From the NCBI GenBank assembly GCA_900541965.1, contig UQLN01000013.1:25987-89986 (forward strand): a DNA stretch of 64,000 nt. Reading direction: 5' to 3'. Positions 60,758 through 64,000 of the stretch are shown here, in pieces. Origin of the DNA: an uncultured Parabacteroides sp. Lineage in GTDB: Bacteria; Bacteroidota; Bacteroidia; Bacteroidales; Tannerellaceae. The notes under the pieces are model-generated. The model was not told the DNA's origin, made no database searches, and was given only the letters and a program-made list of their open reading frames with translations. Each line of letters opens with the position of its first letter. Positions within the stretch are counted from its first letter, which is position 1. A program made the position numbers and the translations under genes.

Positions 60758-61090
60758 GGTTCGATATGAACTAAAATAAAACATCCTTATTTCTTCTGCA
60801 AAATTAATCCTGTATTTTATAATAAAAAATACCATTTTGTTTTATTAAATATTTAGTTTTCAATAATATGCAGATATACTCCTTTTTCTCTTTGATCATC
60901 TGAGTTTTGAATTTTATTATGGGTTCAGAATAATACTTTATTTTTTTAATACTGTTTTTGATGTGATAAAAGTAACATTAATTAACAATTGTATTGCCGT
61001 AATCAATTGAATTACAGTAGATATTATTTGTATAAAATATTTACTGTTTTTGTTGATATTCAATTAATATAAAATAGTTCATATCGAACT
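60758..61090. promoter_or_regulatory. Invertible promoter cassette 2 (333 bp)
   Basis: GGTTCGATATGAACT (60758-60772) and AGTTCATATCGAACT (61076-61090) are inverted repeats matching at 14 of 15 positions. The match extends outward through AACTT on the gene-distal side and AAGTT on the gene-proximal side. The enclosed 303 bp are AT-rich and gene-free, with a promoter box facing left. Inversion would drive the remnant at 61243 and the hydrolase at 61398. Confidence 0.8.
60799..60806 (-). promoter_or_regulatory. Promoter -7 box inside cassette 2, OFF orientation
   Basis: The minus strand reads TAATTTTG (TAnnTTTG), exactly 26 nt from the distal inversion site. No good -33 element is visible. Confidence 0.55.
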
Positions 61091-61167
61091 AAGTTACAAC
61101 TTTGTTAAAAATTATGTATGCATATATTTTATAGTGATTGAATTATAAGTGAATAATTAGAAATGTG

Positions 61168-61198
61168 ATTGTATTATGTATACTTTATATTCATTAAT
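61168..61198 (+). promoter_or_regulatory. Leader block shared with the FISUMP gene
   Basis: A 31-bp block identical to the complement of 39808-39838 and matching 63931-63961 at 30 of 31 positions. It lies 25 bp before the lost start codon of the remnant gene, the same distance as in the other two copies. Confidence 0.75.
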
Positions 61199-61242
61199 AA
61201 GCAAACAGAATTGTTTGTAATCATTAAAAAATTAATTTTTTA

Positions 61243-61368
61243 ATGTTGCTTATGGTGCTAATTGTCGTAGGCTGTAAAAAGGATGAGCTTGTCATCTTGG
61301 AGTACGTCGTAACGTTCAACATGCAGGGAGGCAGTAGTATTGATGTCTTGAAGGTTGTGAAATATTAA
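61243..61368 (+). pseudogene. Truncated N-terminal remnant of the phase-variable lipoprotein family
   Basis: The segment aligns with the first 45 codons or so of the FISUMP lipoprotein: VLIVVGCKKDELVILEYVV and TFNMQGGSSIDVLKVV against VMVIVVGCKKDEPVIPEYIV and TFDTQGGSNIDALKVV. The family start ATG is changed to ATT (61223) and one base is lost in the T-run, but an ATG at 61243 restores the frame. It gives a 41-residue product with a weak signal and lipobox VVGC before a TAA at 61366. The remainder of the gene is gone. It is either debris or, less likely, a small lipopeptide. Confidence 0.75.
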
Positions 61369-61397
61369 AAGGTGATATTTATTAAACTTTAATAAAC

Positions 61398-62627
61398 ATG
61401 AAAACAATGAAAACCGAAAAATTATTATTATTGCTATTAGCTGTAGTAATGGTATTTGAAAGTTGTGAGAAAGAGGAAAATAACCCTCATGATAGGCATC
61501 AGAACAAGTACCTTGTGTCGTATAAAGAGGTGGGCACGATAAGTGCTAACGAAGCGAAAGAGACTTTCTCTAAATTACTACCTGAGGTCTCAACCGAGAA
61601 TATGGTAAATGCGGTTAAGTATTACACAATTGTTTATAAATCAACCTACATGAAAAAAGAGGTTGAATTAAGTGGATTGGTATTAATCCCAACAAATTCT
61701 ACTGGAGAGCTAAAACAGATACAATACCATCATGGCACGCTATTACCCATTCCAAAAGAAGAAGATGATGGAGAGAATTACACGGATGCTCCCTCTCTAT
61801 TCGATTTCAACAAAAACATTGAAGAAGATATGTTTTATGAAACACGTCTATTTGGATTGAGTTTTGCCTCAAGTGGTTACTTTGTTTCAATGCCCGATTA
61901 TGCCGGATATGGTACAAGCTATAACAAATTAATGCACTTTTATGTATGCACACCGCCTTTGGCACAAGAAAGCAATGATATGCTAATGGCTGCAAGAGAG
62001 TTGAGTAAAGAACTAAATCTGAATTTAACCAATAATATTTCACTTTGTGGCTGGTCTGAAGGAGCAGCAGTTTCACTCTATACACAAAAAATAATAGAAA
62101 AAGAGAGCCAATTAACCGTAAGTACAAATAGCTGCTTGGCTGGACCCTATGTGCCAAGCGAATATATCAGCGTTGTCCAATATATTCCTGAAGATGAAGA
62201 AAATCCAATGACTTTCTTAATAGCATGGGGCACTCTTGCACATTGTATTAACCAAGATATTCCTCCCACAACCTTCTTCAACTCTTCTATAAAAGACTTT
62301 ACAAGTTTTCTTGTTTCATATAACCAGGATCCTACACTAAAAGGTCTTTTTAACGAAAAGACCAGGGCAAATAAATATGAAGATATGGTTAAAATTGGCA
62401 TATCCAGCAATGCAGCAACTGGATGGATACCCAAAGGGAAAGTACATCTTTTTCATGGAATAAAAGATGAAGTTGTTCCATATACACAGTCACAAAGTGC
62501 TGTAAAAGAATTTGAAAAATCATCTATTCCTAAGGATGTTGTAACACTACTTACTTATCCGGAGGGAGACCATGAGAATATTGTTGGAGAGTTTATCACA
62601 GAAACCATAAAGTTACTTAAGAAGTAA
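61398..62627 (+). CDS. Secreted lipase-like alpha/beta-hydrolase lipoprotein
   Basis: A 409-residue lipoprotein: signal about 1-22, lipobox FESC. The alpha/beta-hydrolase domain (about 60-409) has nucleophile Ser220 in CGWSEGAAVS, acid Asp357 in HGIKDEVVPY and His392 in EGDHENIVGE. ELSGLVLIPTNSTGELK and MPDYAGYGTS are typical of the secretory lipase (LIP) family. The substrate is unknown. It lies 29 bp after the gene remnant and downstream of cassette 2, so it may have come under phase-variable control when it replaced the rest of the surface gene. Its AT-rich composition differs from the his genes nearby, suggesting later arrival. Confidence 0.8.
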   Translation: MKTMKTEKLLLLLLAVVMVFESCEKEENNPHDRHQNKYLVSYKEVGTISANEAKETFSKLLPEVSTENMVNAVKYYTIVYKSTYMKKEVELSGLVLIPTNSTGELKQIQYHHGTLLPIPKEEDDGENYTDAPSLFDFNKNIEEDMFYETRLFGLSFASSGYFVSMPDYAGYGTSYNKLMHFYVCTPPLAQESNDMLMAARELSKELNLNLTNNISLCGWSEGAAVSLYTQKIIEKESQLTVSTNSCLAGPYVPSEYISVVQYIPEDEENPMTFLIAWGTLAHCINQDIPPTTFFNSSIKDFTSFLVSYNQDPTLKGLFNEKTRANKYEDMVKIGISSNAATGWIPKGKVHLFHGIKDEVVPYTQSQSAVKEFEKSSIPKDVVTLLTYPEGDHENIVGEFITETIKLLKK

Positions 62628-62739
62628 ATCAACCTCTTTTTATGATTTATCTCTATAAAAGTAAAGATTAGGGTATTTTGTCTATTGTATCGGGAAGACT
62701 TGAAAAGAAAATTGGAAATTGTTAGAAAAAACATAAAAG

Positions 62740-62774
62740 AGGCTGTTTACTTTGAATGAAGTGAACAGCCTTTT
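62740..62774. terminator. Bidirectional terminator between hydrolase and DUF805 genes
   Basis: A 12-bp stem (ggctgtttactt / aagtgaacagcc, one G-U pair) followed by TTTT on the plus strand and A/T-rich sequence on the other side. Confidence 0.75.
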
Positions 62775-62796
62775 ATTTGTTTACAATTGATTTTAG

Positions 62797-63144
62797 TTAG
62801 GCATTTTTAGGATTTACGCCATATTGGTTTGTTTCTGGTTGTCCCTCTTGAATAGCTAAGTATAAAAACCACAAGCCACCAATGACAGGAACAAAATTTA
62901 TGAAATACCAATATCCGCTTTTTCCTATATCGTGCATTCTTCTCACAGCTACAGCAATACTCGGTACAATAGCCACAAGGCATAGTATACCACTAAACAG
63001 GCATACTGTTCCTAATATCGCATCAATGATAGATGCAGCGATACTAAAAATGACAAGGAATAATATGAACATCCAATATTCCCTACGTCTTGCTCGACCG
63101 GAAAAGTCTTTCCAGCTCTTAAGTACTTGAACAAATTCTTTCAT
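62797..63144 (-). CDS. DUF805 small membrane protein
   Basis: A 115-residue inner-membrane protein with three to four TM segments (about 25-45, 48-62, 80-100) and family motifs VLKSWKDFSGRARRREYWMF near the N-terminus and VAVRRMHDIGKSGYWYFINF. The C-terminus is polar (EGQPETNQYGVNPKNA). The function of DUF805 is not established; members often accompany phage or stress genes. It reads leftward away from cassette 3, whose promoter presently points into it with no obvious terminator between them. Confidence 0.85.
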   Translation of the reverse strand: MKEFVQVLKSWKDFSGRARRREYWMFILFLVIFSIAASIIDAILGTVCLFSGILCLVAIVPSIAVAVRRMHDIGKSGYWYFINFVPVIGGLWFLYLAIQEGQPETNQYGVNPKNA

Positions 63145-63486
63145 TTTTTTATGCTTATTGATTTATTGATACAAAAGTATACAACTTTATTCTTTTTCAA
63201 TGTTAAAATTCACAAATATTTATCTTATCGTGCATACTTTGTTTTACATGTACTTTTAGCGGATATACTGGTAAGCAACAATAATACACGTAGCTTCTAA
63301 GGAAGATGTAACCTTACTTCGATATATATGATTGTTTTATTCTTCCTGTGAATAAATATAGGTTTAAAATGATAGTGAAAGTAAATATCGATTCAAAATA
63401 AAAATGAAGTTGTTTACCTGTTGTTTTTGATATTCAAGTGTTTTTAATAAGACTTACTGGATGCTTAATTTGGAGATTATTTCCAT
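63145..63486. other. Gene-free stretch between DUF805 gene and cassette 3
   Basis: AT-rich, with no supported gene. Read leftward, the part next to the cassette shows scattered similarity to the distal flank of cassette 1 (ctatggaaa, ttaaaaaacncttga-like and caggaagaataa stretches). No strong terminator was seen on the minus strand. Confidence 0.45.
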
Positions 63487-63735
63487 AGTTCTAACAGAAC
63501 TAATCTCCTTCTTTTTTATTCATGTTGCAAAGATATATGATATTTTTTAAATGCAAATAATTTAGCGACATTATTTACTATATATTTTGTATTTAATACC
63601 TTGTATTAACCAGTGTTATGATACATATAAGATGTTTATTTATACTGTAGCATCAAATATTTAATTCTATTTGTATGATTGTTTATGTTGATAATCAATA
63701 ATAATAGGTCTGTTTAATAAAGTTCTGTTAGGACT
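63487..63735. promoter_or_regulatory. Invertible promoter cassette 3 (249 bp)
   Basis: AGTTCTAACAGAACT (63487-63501) and AGTTCTGTTAGGACT (63721-63735) are inverted repeats matching at 14 of 15 positions. The flanks match cassette 1: the distal side has tttccat before the site in both, and the proximal side has tttaataa before and aagtcgttttt after. The enclosed DNA is AT-rich and gene-free, with a canonical promoter box facing left. Confidence 0.8.
63528..63535 (-). promoter_or_regulatory. Promoter -7 box inside cassette 3, OFF orientation
   Basis: The minus strand reads TATCTTTG, a perfect TAnnTTTG, with TTTG 18 bp upstream (63554-63557) as -33 candidate. It is exactly 26 nt from the distal site. 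Confidence 0.65.
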
Positions 63736-63985
63736 AAGTCGTTTTTAAAAACTTGTATTAACTAAAGGGTATTTATAAATATTGTAGTAACAAACAAAAG
63801 GGAGTAAGGGATATTAAATAGCAAACTATATGCTGCGTATGTGGTTTTTGTTTTACAAATAAAAGCTGTGTTATGTCCTAATTGAAGAGGAACTATTTAT
63901 GCCTTTTTACAATGGGTAATGAAAAATGCTATTGTATTATGTATACATTATATTCATTAATCAACAAACTAAATTGTTTTAAATC
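63736..63985 (+). promoter_or_regulatory. Conserved leader of the third family member
   Basis: A 250-bp untranslated leader sharing with the FISUMP gene leader the 18-bp block at 63810-63827 (identical) and the 31-bp block at 63931-63961 (30 of 31), each in the same order. The second block ends 24 bp before the ATG. Confidence 0.7.
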
Positions 63986-64000
63986 ATGAGAAAATTAATT
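63986..64000 (+). CDS. Start of a third phase-variable lipoprotein gene, cut by the window edge
   Basis: Only five codons (MRKLI) are present. They are identical to the first 15 bp of the FISUMP lipoprotein gene and are preceded by the same leader and the same type of invertible cassette. Assignment therefore rests on upstream homology; the domains of this copy are unknown. Confidence 0.7.

Overview
The window looks like a chromosomal segment of a gut Bacteroidales bacterium, most likely Parabacteroides (P. distasonis or a close relative). The reasons are several SusC/SusD-type outer-membrane systems, ECF sigma/FecR control, GH18 and GH92 enzymes for high-mannose N-glycans, -7 promoter boxes of the Bacteroidetes form TAnnTTTG, moderate GC content, and invertible promoters in front of a repeated surface-lipoprotein family. 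The genus call is inference; membership of the Bacteroidales is well supported. No rRNA, tRNA, CRISPR, transposase or recombinase gene was seen.

Layout. 1-17 kb is mostly housekeeping: proB and proC, an acyl-CoA synthetase with its XRE-cupin regulator, mscL, a BamE-like lipoprotein, an AI-2E-family exporter, a secreted C1 peptidase, an NlpE-like lipoprotein, an MscS channel, a DPP-IV-like peptidase, a UDG-family protein, an MgtC-like protein and NhaD. An exact-period array of eight 16-bp dyads lies between proB and the synthetase. 17-38 kb is a glycoprotein-utilisation region. It holds a GH18 endoglycosidase, a DUF1735/LamG lipoprotein, a GH18-like lipoprotein gene broken by an in-frame TGA, a SusC without an adjacent SusD, an ABC-F protein and a GH92. 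These are followed by an ECF sigma/FecR/SusC/SusD set and a GH92 fused to a BSP-type metallopeptidase. 38-40.5 kb carries an InlB-repeat/FISUMP surface lipoprotein behind an invertible promoter. 40.6-49 kb holds an MFS transporter and a second SusC/SusD/DUF3823 set with a FecR but no sigma gene beside it. 49.5-60.4 kb is housekeeping again: YitT, an aminotransferase, a LolC/E-type permease, a GT2, lysA, lysC, an FtsE-like ATPase and hisIE-F-A-H.

The most interesting structure is three invertible promoter cassettes (39995-40244, 60758-61090 and 63487-63735). Each is bounded by inverted copies of a site of form AGTTC-N5-GAACT. The five central bases differ between cassettes but agree within each one. 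Inside each cassette a TAnnTTTG box lies exactly 26 nt from the gene-distal site, and in all three it points away from the controlled gene (OFF). The controlled genes are the FISUMP lipoprotein at 38125-39783; a truncated remnant of the same family (61243-61368) followed by a lipase-like lipoprotein; and a third member whose first five codons (63986-64000) end the window. The leaders share long identical blocks, so whole modules appear to have been duplicated. The C-terminus of the intact member also resembles the variable region of a diversity-generating retroelement target. If confirmed, this would be a surface protein family with both on/off switching and sequence diversification.
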